Assembly: GCA_037962975.1 (NCBI GenBank)
Contig: CM075670.1
Coordinates: forward strand, 231,840,242-231,904,241
From: Clitoria ternatea
Taxonomy: Eukaryota; Streptophyta; Magnoliopsida; Fabales; Fabaceae
DNA: 64,000 nt
Direction of reading: 5' to 3'
Positions 12,496 to 23,407 of this stretch are shown in pieces. The position numbers and the translations under genes were made by a program. The notes beneath the pieces were generated by a model. It was not told the origin of the DNA and did no database searches. It was given only the letters and a program-made list of their open reading frames with translations. The first letter of the stretch is position 1, and every line of letters begins with the position of its first letter.

Positions 12496-14143
12496 GCATG
12501 AATGCCTTTAATTCCCTTTATCAATTTAACATACCATGATATCAATACATCCATAATCACTTGGAAAGCCACAAGTCCTCAAAGGTTACATCACATATAT
12601 CAATTCTTAAAATCATGGATTTACAGCTCAACAACATATCCCAATAAACTACGAGGCATTCATGTATACATTAATTTAGTCATTCATAATTATTCATCAC
12701 AAAGATATACATATTTTATAACATTCATAGGACACTCAATAACATCTATAATAATCAATAACCCCTCAATAATTCATAAATAAATCATTACCCACATGGG
12801 AAATATCATTTTCATCCATAATAACCATCATAGGTAAATTTTAGAAATTTACAACATATATTAGTAAAAAGGCCATAATGTGAGAAAATCAAATCTTTTT
12901 TGAGTAATTTCACTTTTTGTAGTTCCATAACAAAATTATATACAATATTCATGAAGACCAAAAATTCTAATTCTAAACAGAAACATCACATAATCACAAA
13001 ATAGACAATGAGTTAACAATTATCATTATCACCAATTTCTGGAAAATTTTCTATTTTGACAATCTTTAGTAAATTTGCTATAACTATTGATATAAAAATA
13101 ATTTTTGAATGAGACCAAGTTTTGTGTTTCAATAATTTAATTATCTATAATTTTCATGAAGACCAAAAATTCCAAATCCAAACATAAATATCACAAATTC
13201 ACAATATACTAAATTATCTCAGAGAAAGTAACAAAACGTACATATGTTAGTAAAATGAACGTTTTTGGAGCTACAAAAATAATTTTGGCATGAGACTAGT
13301 TCTAAATTACTCATAACACAATTATTTAAAACTTTTATGAAGACACCAAACACTGATTTTCATCACAAAATTCCCAGTTTTAAAAATGAAAATAGTGATT
13401 CATGTCAATAGATTTTCATAATGAATATACCTCAGTATTTAATTTATAATTGGAGCTACAAATATCTTTTTAACTTGAAACTACTTTTTAAAGATCCATA
13501 ACATAAATATCTACAAATTTTATAAAGACATAAAAGTCTAAATATGTATATATAACTCCCAGAATTTTAATATTTACACAAAATAGAAGGTACATATTCC
13601 AGAACAGACATACTGTAGTATTTTAGCCATAACTCGAGCTATAGGCATCCAAATCATGTCATTCAAAGCTTAAAATTCATATAACACATAGATTTATAAC
13701 TTTCATGAAGACACTAAACACTAATTCACACATTTTCAGCTTCGAAATTAAGTAACAAGTTATGAAAATAAATCTGGAAATCCTAGAATAGCATACAATT
13801 TTACTCATTCCATATTTATTCACAACCCTATCCCCTCTTACCTTGATGAAGGATCCTAGAGTGGTTGAAAGTGTCCTTTTATTGTCCTAGCTTCAGATCA
13901 AGAGTGACTTTGATGGAGAAAATAAAAGAAAATGAGAGAGACTTCACTAACTTCAGCTTGTTCTAAGAATTTAGACTTGGGAACAAAATGTAGTGTTAGC
14001 TTAATCATGCAAATGACAAGTGGGGGACAATTTTTTCATAGTGGGATTGTAGTGGGATGTTAGGTGCATTATTTATGGTGATAATGGTGGTTTTAGGTGA
14101 GAAAAATGCACTAGATTGTTGACCATTCCTGCAGCCTATATAA

Positions 14144-14508
14144 TTGAAGTAAATATCAATTCTGACACTGTTTCGATATTTTGGACATATCTCTCTTATA
14201 TCTTAATGGATTTTAATAAATTTGGTTTTGTTGGAAATATAAGACAATGAGGAACAACTTTGTAGTTGAAGACTTTTTTAAATTCGGACTTTAACTAAAC
14301 ATTATAATATGTACAAGATGATGTGATTGAAGTAAAATACCAATTTTGAAACAGTTTCAATATTTTGGGCATATCTTTATCAAATCTTAATAGATTTTAA
14401 TAAATTTAGTCTTGTTGGAAAGCTAAGAAGAAGAGGAGCAACTTTGTAGTTTACCATATTTTCAAATTTAGACTCTAACTAGGAATTAAAATGTATACAA
14501 ATTGATGC
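14144..14508 (+). repeat. Two tandem copies of a ~183-bp unit in the solo LTR
   Basis: Two diverged copies start TTGAAGTAAA at 14144 and 14327. Both hold a TTTTGG(A/G)CATATCT motif, a TTTTAATAAATTT(G/A)G motif and GCAACTTTGTAGTT or a close variant. They lie near the right end of the solo LTR. Confidence 0.75.
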
Positions 14509-14773
14509 ATTTTGAGTAGAGTATGTGGTAATTTGATGGGAGTAAATCGAAAAGGCAAAGAAATTAATAACTAAGGAAATAGGTAATAAGTTATTTGATT
14601 AACTTTTACCTAAGGTATAAAGTTAAAATTATTTACAATAGTAAAAGGTTAAATTGAAGATGCTGTCCTAACCAAAATTTACATAGAAAGTCAAGATAAA
14701 ATGGATAATATCATTGATGATCTTAATCAAAATAATTATACATGAGAATGAAATTTTGGGATGTTAAAGTCAT

Positions 14774-15133
14774 AGCTCACTCTACTTCTTTGACGATAAG
14801 TGAATCTCTTACAGAGATTAATAACGACTTTATGCGGCTTTATAACATTGTTAATGCCAAGTTGTTGGAGACCAAACATGGTATCGATAGTATATATTTT
14901 GCTCATCTCCCAAGCTCTGTTATATGCTCTTCAAGATGCAATTTGGAGTTTGTCAGGGAACCATGATTTATCAATGTATGATAAGCACTGCAGGAGTTAT
15001 GGTTGAAGGTCAGCCATCGTTTACCCATTTAGTACAGGAGAAAGATGTCTCAAAGGTTGAGCAGAAAAGTCAGGATTTCTTTTACGATCCAAGAAAAACA
15101 ACTTCAACTGATAATTCGTTCCATACTAATTAG
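14774..15133 (+). pseudogene. Right part of the broken, unidentified gene
   Basis: The frame that stops at the solo LTR at 3363 resumes here with SLTEINNDFMRLYNIVNAK and runs to about 14920. Coding sense then moves to a second frame (LQDAIWSLSGNHDLSMYD, about 14922-14998) and a third (VEGQPSFTHLVQEKDVSK, about 15002-15133), ending in TAG. Two small frameshifts, or unseen introns, therefore separate three coherent segments. The protein is not one I recognise. Composition and continuity across the insertion argue that it is a real former exon and not chance. Confidence 0.45.
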
Positions 15134-16195
15134 CCGTTAATAGTGTTTTCGATGTAATAGAAAATATGTTGTCAGAGCTTGAGCAGAGAAGAAGTCAAGG
15201 ATAAAACCAGCATAATGTTAGGGGCTCCTCATCTGTAAAATTTGATTAACGCAGGGAGATATATCAAAGTAGCATATGTAATAATAGATACTAGGATCGC
15301 AATAGGAACCATCAAACTGCGGCTTATTGTTACTCGTCATTCATCAAGTGGATTTGCATGTTTTTTAACGGTTTAGCAAATGAAGCACGATTGTAAATTT
15401 GTTGAACCTGCATGATTGGAACCTTTGACGGGGACCCCACAAAGTGAGAAATTAAAGATGGGAACAAAATATTGTTTATAACAGAAATATTGTTTATACT
15501 TGTTTCTTTATCGTGAATATGCCGCAATGGATTAGTGCCATGGTCCACCAACATACGTAATGATGAATAAGGTAGCGAGTCCACCGAGCGATAATCATGT
15601 GGTATTACGAAATTTAGTCCAATAACATCGCTTAATTTTGTAAACAGATTTATATCTGACTGGCCTTGACATTTTCTAATATAATTAAACGTAATCATTT
15701 AAAAATGTTATTCTAATAGATAACCTCAAATTTATAAGGTTATACCCTGCTAATTAATTATTTTTCTACGTTAATTGTACCAATTTTCTTGTTGCCAGTG
15801 TGAATGTTTCCTCACATCCGCGTGCATAATCTATATTATTATATGGCAAAGACCTGAGCCTCCCTGCGCGAATATTTTCTTCAATATATACACATATGTG
15901 AACAACCTCTCATCTACTCTCGATTCGTATGCGCCAATTTCTCTTTCTTTTTTCTAATATAACAAAATGCGATCAATTTATCCATATCTTCTAAAAATTA
16001 TTCGTTGTGTTGGAAAGAAATGTAGGTTTGTAGCATGATAAAGTTGAAGAGCAATTAGCATACATGACAGCGCGTGCATGAGAGAAACATAATTAAGGTT
16101 GATTTAAAATGAGATAAGGGAACATGAGGAGGGGAATGAGCTTTTGGTTTCAAATTCCACATTGCTCTAAGGACCGATTTGTGTTTACGAGTTTA
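15134..16195. other. Intergenic, no supported gene
   Basis: A 122-codon minus-strand frame at 15330-15698 has no motif I recognise and no splice partner. The rest is AT-rich and unremarkable up to the hAT target site at 16196. Confidence 0.5.
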
Positions 16196-16565
16196 ATTCA
16201 TATTAATGTTCTCAGAACCGGACTGGTCATTGAACCGGTGAGGGCACCGGTTCAAGGGTCACTGGTCGAACCGGTGGTTGAACCGGTAGTAATAAATTAT
16301 TATTATTATTTATTAAACAATAATTAATTAATTGTTAAATAACTTAATATTTAAAAAATCCAAAAAATTAATGGAAATGAGAACTTCTTAAACACCTAAC
16401 AAATTGATTGAAACCATACATAGTTCAAATCAAACCAAGTAAAATAAAAATCCAACAAGTGTATTAGAATTTAAACACATAGTACTCAAACCAAACCAAG
16501 TAAAATAAAAAAATAAAAACATGTCCACTAAAATTCGACATAATGAGAAAATAAACTACTAAACT

Positions 16566-19168
16566 TTAAACATCATTATAATAATCATCAAGATCAATTC
16601 CAGCACATATGTCATCTTCTCCACTAAGACCTTGATCACTTACACCGGTTGGTTCCAATACCAGTAGCTCTTCAATGTCAACTTCTTGAACACCTATCAA
16701 ATTAATTGAAAATGTTAGTAACCATCCACACAAAGTCACAAATAGAGCAAATTGATTGAAAATGTTAGTAACCATTCACGACTCACCATCAAACACTGGA
16801 ATTGCATCTTCATGAGAAATTATATCTTCAATATCATCAACACTAAACTCAGGAGATATTGCTTCATCAACAACCCAAAAATCAACTTTGTCAATTGATT
16901 CATAATCAATAGGATCAAAGTTTGGTTGTTTATTTTGCACCCTAAACATTAAAGAAACACATATCATTTTTTTGAATCATCATAAAATTGTATTAAGCAT
17001 ACATATGCTTCATTTTAAAACAAAATCCATATACCTATGCTTCAAACGCAAGTTGTAAGCAACATAAACTAGATCATTTAATGTTTGATGTTCTAGTCTA
17101 TTTCTTTTCTTTGTGTGAATGCGTTTAAAAAGGCTCCAATTCCTCTCACATCCAGAAGAAGATGTAGTTTGGCTAAGGATGCGTATGGCTAATTTTTGCA
17201 AATTTGGAGCACTACTTCGATACAATCTCCACTATTCATCTACACATTAAAAATCAATATTAGATAACAATAATTAATCTTTAAATTATAAAAAAGTATT
17301 ACATAAGGAAGGGTAATTAAATTTTACCAGGCCGTATTGTCTTCGTAACAGTATAAGCACTTTCTCGGCTAAAGCTTCCTTGTCGCTGACGATACATTTG
17401 ACTTTCTTGAATGCCAGCAGTTAAATCAATTCCAAAGGATTTTATATCAAACAAATCAAGTAAGGCATGCAAAACTCTACTTTTCTTATGAAAGTTATCT
17501 TCAAAGAAGAAAGCTGGATTCAAGAAGTAAGCTGCAGTATGAAGATGACGCTTAAAATGCTTGTCCCATCTAGCCTTAATTATATCTGTATAAGGATGAT
17601 ACAGATCCTTGTTACCCTTAAACATCTCCTTAATAGCACTCTTTGCTCTTTGCATACCTTCATAAACATAACCCAATGAAGGTTTTTCATCACCATCTAC
17701 AATCCTTAGCAAAGTGATAATGGGGGCTACAATTTTTGATATTGTGAAACAATCTTTCCAAAATTTATTTTCTAGGACAATAGCATTAAAGAGTTTTCCA
17801 GCTGAAGTCTTAGCTAACCGATGAGTTGTGAAGTGCTTGTCCACAACCAAAGCTTGTAAATCACTCTTGTGATCAAAAATGCTTTTCAATGTGATGAATG
17901 TAGTGGCAAATCTAGTCACCCCAGCACGTATAATTTCTTTCCAGCCTGCTCTTTTCCTTAGCCAAGACAAGAAAACCATATGGTCGTAAATAAAAATAGT
18001 TATCTTTGAAGCCTTTGTTGCAAGTTCAGCCACATATGGCATACTAGCAACGTCCTTCAACAAAAGATTTAAGTAATGAGCAGCACACGGAGGCCAAAAA
18101 ATTATTTCATACTTGTCATGTATCATTTTCCCAGCAGCTATATAGTTAGCTGCATTATCAGTAACTACATGAACAACATTCCTAGGCACAACCCACTCAA
18201 TAACTTCAGAAAACAAGTTGAATAATGTGCTAGCATCTTTGACAACATTTGATGCATCAACAGATTTCACAAATGATATGCCTGTATAGGAATTAGAATT
18301 TAGCCCAATAAACTAGAAAGTTGCATAACATGATAGTACAAGTGATTCATAATAAATTAACTTCTAAAAGTTAAAATAAATTGTATAATATACCTGCAGG
18401 ACAATAAACTAGAAAGTTTATCAGAGTTTGTTGTCGTTGATCAGTCCAACCGTCGGCCATGATAGTACACCCTGATTTAGCCCAATTAGCCCGTTGTGTC
18501 TCAATAAGTAATTGACACTCTTTCTTACAATCTCCTAACAAGTTCAACCTTAGTTCATGATAAGATGGGCCTTTGAAACCAGGTCCAATAGCACAAATAG
18601 CATCCAAGGAAGATTGAAAATAAGGTGAATTTATCGCATTAAAAGGAATGCAAGCATCAAACATCCACTTAGCAATTGCCAACTTAGCTTTGTGCACTGC
18701 AGCTTTGCTGACCAATACACTTTTTAAGGATGGTTGAGCACCAGGGGAAGTCCTCGGAGCAAAGTAAGAAGAGAGAGGACTATCAGCTTTCCTTTTAAGA
18801 TTTGTTTGGGCAGATGACTGGTCTTGTGTTTCCTCTTCATTACATCCAAATGCTTCATCAAGGTCCTCTTTTTCTTTGTTCAGTTTGACTTTCTTTAATA
18901 ACTCTTCCATTTGATGACGAACCTCTTCAGGGATTTTTGGACAAGAGCTTATTTGACCTCTTATCTTAGCAAGATGATGTTTCATTTTGTTGATGCCCCC
19001 TCCTTTATATATATTGTCACAAAATAGACAAGTATAGACATTAGTTTTTCCTTCTTTTCTAAAGGAAAAATGGTCCCATGCAGGGTCAGTCTTTCCACGA
19101 ACTGAACAAATGCTATCAAAGGATTGTTTGTCAGACTGTGGGTTATCTTGAGAAGCATTAGCATCCAT
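16566..19168 (-). pseudogene. hAT transposase (BED finger, DUF659, hATC), one nonsense codon
   Basis: Five exons can be read: 19168-18394, 18281-17328, 17239-17035, 16941-16787 and 16693-16566. All introns have GT-AG ends and the phases fit, giving 739 codons. Exon 1 has a BED zinc finger (CLFCDNIYKGGGINKMKHH) and the GWTDQRQQTLINF segment. Exon 2 has DUF659 and the DDE core (HVVTDNAANYIAAG, WPPCAAHYLNLLLKD). Exon 3 has the hATC dimerisation region (SGCERNWSLFKRIHTKKRN). The only break I see is TAG at 17232-17234, where the family normally has Trp, a single TGG-to-TAG change. The first exon also lost its upstream region to the gypsy insertion. Confidence 0.9.
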
Positions 19169-19202
19169 ATTATCCTATAAGTCAATCAAAGCAAAGCAAT
19201 TT

Positions 19203-19345
19203 TAGTTTATGGAACAAAGCAACCAAAAAAAAGCAACACTAATTGATTTCAATTTAGGAGCAAAGCAAATCAAAGCAAACCAACACCAATTAATTTCAGT
19301 TTAGGAGCAAAGCAAATCAAAGCAAACCAACACCAATTAGTTAAT
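19203..19345. repeat. Three copies of a 47-bp unit upstream of the transposase ATG
   Basis: Units built around TTTAGGAGCAAAGCAAATC recur at 19206, 19253 and 19300. They lie in the presumed 5' leader of the hAT transposase. Confidence 0.8.
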
Positions 19346-19480
19346 TAAAGATTAAGCAAGTAAATAAGGAAACAATGAGACAACTCCTAAAAATCATCTA
19401 TAAGAGACAATCTTCAAATAACAATGTTAGGCTTATGAAATATCTTCCCTTCATTTTATTAATATTCGAAAAGATAAGAA

Positions 19481-19600
19481 AGAATAACAAGTTCAGTTTT
19501 ATATTTTTATATCAAGTTATAAAAAAGAATAACAAGTTCAGTTTTATATTTTTATATCAAGTTATAAAAAAGAATAGCATGTTTGATTTTTTATATTATT
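19481..19600. repeat. Three copies of a 45-bp AT-rich unit
   Basis: AGAATAACAAGTTCAG and its variant recur at 19481, 19526 and 19571, each followed by a TTTTATATT run. The array is inside the hAT element, and the open frame across it comes from the repeat. Confidence 0.8.
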
Positions 19601-20256
19601 CTATATGAAAATCACGTTTATCTTTTCCTTTGATATTTTAGAGGGTGCTTATCTTTTCCTATATAGATGAACATATTAACTTAAAGGCTTGTTTATCAAA
19701 TAGTCCTCCCTCTTCATTTTAGAACTATCTTTCAAACCCCAATAGCCATCCAAAGCTTACTGCAAAGTTTTGTATTTAATCTGCACATTGATTACTCAAC
19801 AAGATAAACACTAAAAAAACTGTTGCAAATTCAGCAATGTGATTTTAGCTTGATGTAATTGCCCCCTACTTATTCTCACGCTTCCCTACAGCCAATTCCT
19901 AATGATTGTTATTTAATGTGTGTAGAGAGTGCAGGATGTGCCCTCTCAATTTGAAACAGTTAATTATCGTCAACTTCAGGGGCATTAGAAGAAAGATTAA
20001 AGGAACCTTTTTCTATCCTAAGCAGGAAAACTTAACCACCTCGTTTTCTTATCTTAACCCTCACATGATATTCGCCGCCCTTCCAAGAACATTACAATCA
20101 TAAATAACATGTGATGCAAATATTGTAGTTTAAACATTGATTGTTCAATCTGCCATTTTGCAACTCTTGATTAGGATATCATCAGTCTAAACTTTTGCAC
20201 CCTTCTCTTCTACTATAAAAATTATTCTCTCATTTAAAAAATGAATAAAGAGAAAT

Positions 20257-21635
20257 TGTAACATCCTGCGTATTAATTAAGGGCTAGATTTAGATTAAAT
20301 ATTAAGTGAGGTTAATTATAAATTAAAAACGTAATTGCTGACGGGACTGACTGGTGGTGACGTGTAACCATGCAACAGGCTCCGATCCGCGTTCCCCACT
20401 CACTCTTCGCGTTTCTAGGAGTATATGGGCTGAAGCCCTTAACCATTTCTCCATTCATTCCAGAATTTCCTTAAGGCTTTCCATCTTCTCTTACTTCTCT
20501 CCTTCTTCGTTCTTCTTCGTTCTTCTTCTCTGTCCCTTGTTTTTCATAACATCGCGACTGTGGTGAAGTGGAGAACCCAAGAGTTTCACTGCTGATGAGG
20601 AGCAATCGTTCGAGTGGAAGAAGAACAACTTCCTGTTCCCAAGCTGACTAAAGGGTACGACTGTGTTCGACGGAGACTGAACGAGTGAGAGGGGTGGACG
20701 AAACAAACAGAGGCAACGGACCAACATCGGGAAACAGAGGAGCTTCTCGAGTCCCTTCAATAGGTAGGGGGCGCTTTGCATCTCAAATGCATAGTTTATG
20801 AACGGTCTCCGGGTGAAGTACTACCCTGTGCATGTGTGTTTGTGGATGTGGTAATTATGTAATATATATGATTGACAGCTTTTAAGTACCGAGTGCGTGT
20901 AATAGTTGAGTTTGATGGTAGTTTTTATACTTAATGCATGTGATTATGAGGTATGTTGTTAGATATGTGAATGCATGTGAGAGTTATGGGATTGTGTGTG
21001 AATCGAGTGCATGTGTCTAAAGTTTATCGTACTGAGTCCGGTTGGTTATCTCACTCATGAATGCATGAGGTGGGGATCTCTGATACTGAGAGTATGTGTG
21101 TGACTACTGACTGATTTCAGCTGGGATGTTATATTAAAAATATGAGATGTTTGTCGCTGTGTATGTTGATAAGATTTCTGAGTGCTCTGTACTGGGAGAC
21201 AGTGGGTAGATCCCGATTACTATCTTATATTAATATGCATGCGAACGCTGGGGATGAATCTATTGTGCTTATATGATGATGAATGAGGTACATGCAGAGT
21301 GTGGTTATAATGAGGAAAAGGGGTACTGTTGTATTGATAAATATGTGTGAAATATAATTGAAAGACCTTGGGTTGGACTCAAGTCAATGTCGAGTGCATT
21401 AGCGTTGGACGCTTGATGAAAGACCTTGGGTTGGACTCAAGGCAAGCCTACCGAGTTGGACTCGGGGCTGCCCGTAACACTTCCGTTGTCACTTGGAGTG
21501 ACTGTGTTACGTGTGAGGGCAAACGGTTTGGTGCCAGTAAAATAGCCGGATCAGCTTGGAGCTGAGGAAAAAGGCTTGGAGCCTATGTTGCAACCTAACA
21601 ATTTGTAATAAGGGGGTCGGATCCAACTGTAATGG

Positions 21636-21668
<33 letters not shown>

Positions 21669-23078
21669 CTCATATACTTTTGATGAGCTCATTGCGTTGC
21701 ATGTGTACGTATTGGGAATAATATGATCCATATAGCTGTGTATTAAATGTATGAATTCCGATTGCATGATACTGTTGTGTGTAGACATATTGAATGGCAG
21801 TTCATATTATAATTGATTAAGATGTGATGCTGTATAGTGGAAGACTTGAGGATTTTTGAATCACTAACTGTCATTTTATATGTAAAAGCTCACCCCTGCT
21901 GTGGCTATATGTCAATGGATGTCACTCGGAATGATGGATGATGGAAGAGCACCTGTTCTGTGAGGCGTACTGTGCAGTAGACATGTATATAATTGTATAT
22001 ACTGTGTAAAAAGTGTTGTTAAGCCTTGGCTGGCTCGTAATATAACATTTTGTCTGAATATGTCAGGATTGAACTCTCTTAGTATTGAGAGCGGCACTAA
22101 ATTTATATATATATATATATACATGTGATGTTATGTGTTTAATCTTGATCAGTAAATAATGAGGTAGGCAAATGTCCAAATGGTTACCTTTACATTCTAC
22201 CGAATAACTGGAACTTGCGTAATTCCGAGTGAAGGAGAGAGTTGAGGTAAATCTGAGTGAGGTAAGACACGAACCCCCCCCCCCTTTCGAGTGAAGAGGG
22301 ATTGGGTCAAGTCTGAGTAAGTTATATTTATTAAAGACTATTCCATGTGGATAGGGCCCTGATATCCCGAGTGAACTAAGTTACGAAGTTCCGAGTGATA
22401 ATTGACTGGTTACGTTCCAAGTAAGAATTCATAGAACGTCCCGAGTGAAAGGAAGCTGGGGTACTCTGGGTAGACGAAACTAAGAAATCCCTAAGTGAGA
22501 TTTGACCTCGTAAGGAGCCCTTAGTGTGAAGGAGAATATATATATATATATCCTGAGTGAAAAACCTGTGAACCACTTCCGAGTGATATTAGACTGAGAA
22601 AAATAATCCGAGTAGGAACAGCTTATAGACTCCGTGTCCTTGGGCCGAGGGAATCATCTCCCGTGTGATTTACATCTGTGACCTTCAAGAGTAAAAATAG
22701 GGTGTGTGGTGTAAACTTTGGATGGGAGTAGGTGCGTGTGGGAAACTATTCCGAGTGAACCTGGATTCTAATCCCGAGTGGGGGACTATCCGAGTGTACG
22801 CATCGCTCCAGCGAATAAATCCTCGCTCCAGCGAGTGTAGCCCATTTAGTGTTATACTCTGGGACTTCGCTTAAGCGAGTACTATTCACTTAGAAGTGTT
22901 CTCGTTCGCTGGCTCTCGTAGCCGATGCCATGTTTTGCTAAATGTTGTATTCTGACCCGGCCTTCCCTTCTCTGGGTCGGATTTCTACTTTTCTTAACCT
23001 TCAATTATTTTCATCTTGCCAAATTTTGGAAAATTTTTCCCTGTCTTAAACTTCATTTAATTCAATAAGGATGTTTCA
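20257..23078 (+). repeat. 5' LTR of the gypsy element (2822 bp)
   Basis: It matches 27877-30726 almost throughout; by eye about 2 to 4 percent of sites differ, plus length changes in (TA)n runs. It contains no real gene: the 70-codon frame at 20354 recurs in the other LTR only because the LTRs are copies. At its 3' end are perfect or near-perfect palindromes such as TCGCTTAAGCGA (22867-22878) and TCGCTCCAGCGA (22803 and 22823). Confidence 0.94.
22215..22800 (+). repeat. Field of spaced CCGAGTGA motifs inside the LTR
   Basis: CCGAGTGA or a close variant (CTGAGTGA, CCAAGTAA, TCGAGTGA) appears more than 15 times, usually 20 to 45 bases apart, with unrelated sequence between. It is therefore not a simple tandem repeat. 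The sister LTR has the same field at about 29,835-30,455. Confidence 0.75.
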
Positions 23079-23081
23079 TTT

Positions 23082-23093
23082 TGGTATCAGAGC
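23082..23093 (+). promoter_or_regulatory. Primer-binding site (initiator Met tRNA) of the gypsy element
   Basis: TGGTATCAGAGC lies 3 bases after the 5' LTR end, as in most plant gypsy and copia elements. Confidence 0.95.
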
Positions 23094-23407
23094 GGACTTA
23101 AAAGGTCCAAGGCCAAGGTATGCTTACTCCTCGTAAGCGGTGATGTACATTATGACCGGTCGTTATAAATTGCTTGTGATGTCTGAGGACTTTGATGCCT
23201 AATTAAGTATAATTTGTGTAACCATGTGCTTATGAGATGTTGTTTTGGGGGTAGAAGGTTGTTCCTATCCTGGTCAGACTAATTATATGATATTTAAGAA
23301 TTGTATAACAATATGTTATAGTTGTTGAATGTTGGGTTAAAATCCGATCAGTAGCGAGTAATTCTGTAAACTTATCCTTGAAAGGGGGGTTGATTTCAGG
23401 ATAAGTC

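Larger units (their letters stand above)
3364..14768 (-). mobile_element. Solo LTR (about 3.0 kb), interrupted by a copia element
   Basis: The left edge is TGTGACACCC at 3364 and the right edge GGGATGTTAAA at 14768. GTCAT flanks both sides (3359-3363 and 14769-14773), a 5-bp target duplication. Without the nested element (4114-12495 plus one GCATG) it is 3018 bp and has no coding potential. The paired ends resemble the TGTAACATCC...GGATGTTNCA ends of the gypsy LTRs elsewhere in this window, with the last CA changed to AA. Minus is the likelier orientation: on that strand it starts with an AACATCCC end and carries a donor-like AAG|GTAAGAG near 13840, as in the LTR-like block at 32241. The sequence at 12501-14143 is its AT-rich body with no gene. 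Confidence 0.8.

Noticed and set aside
15330..15698. A 122-codon minus-strand frame
   Set aside because: No domain, splice partner or promoter was seen, and single frames of this length occur by chance in such DNA.
20354..20566. A 70-codon frame, repeated almost exactly at 27,974-28,186
   Set aside because: Both lie at the same place in the two gypsy LTRs, so the match comes from the LTR copy and not from a conserved gene.
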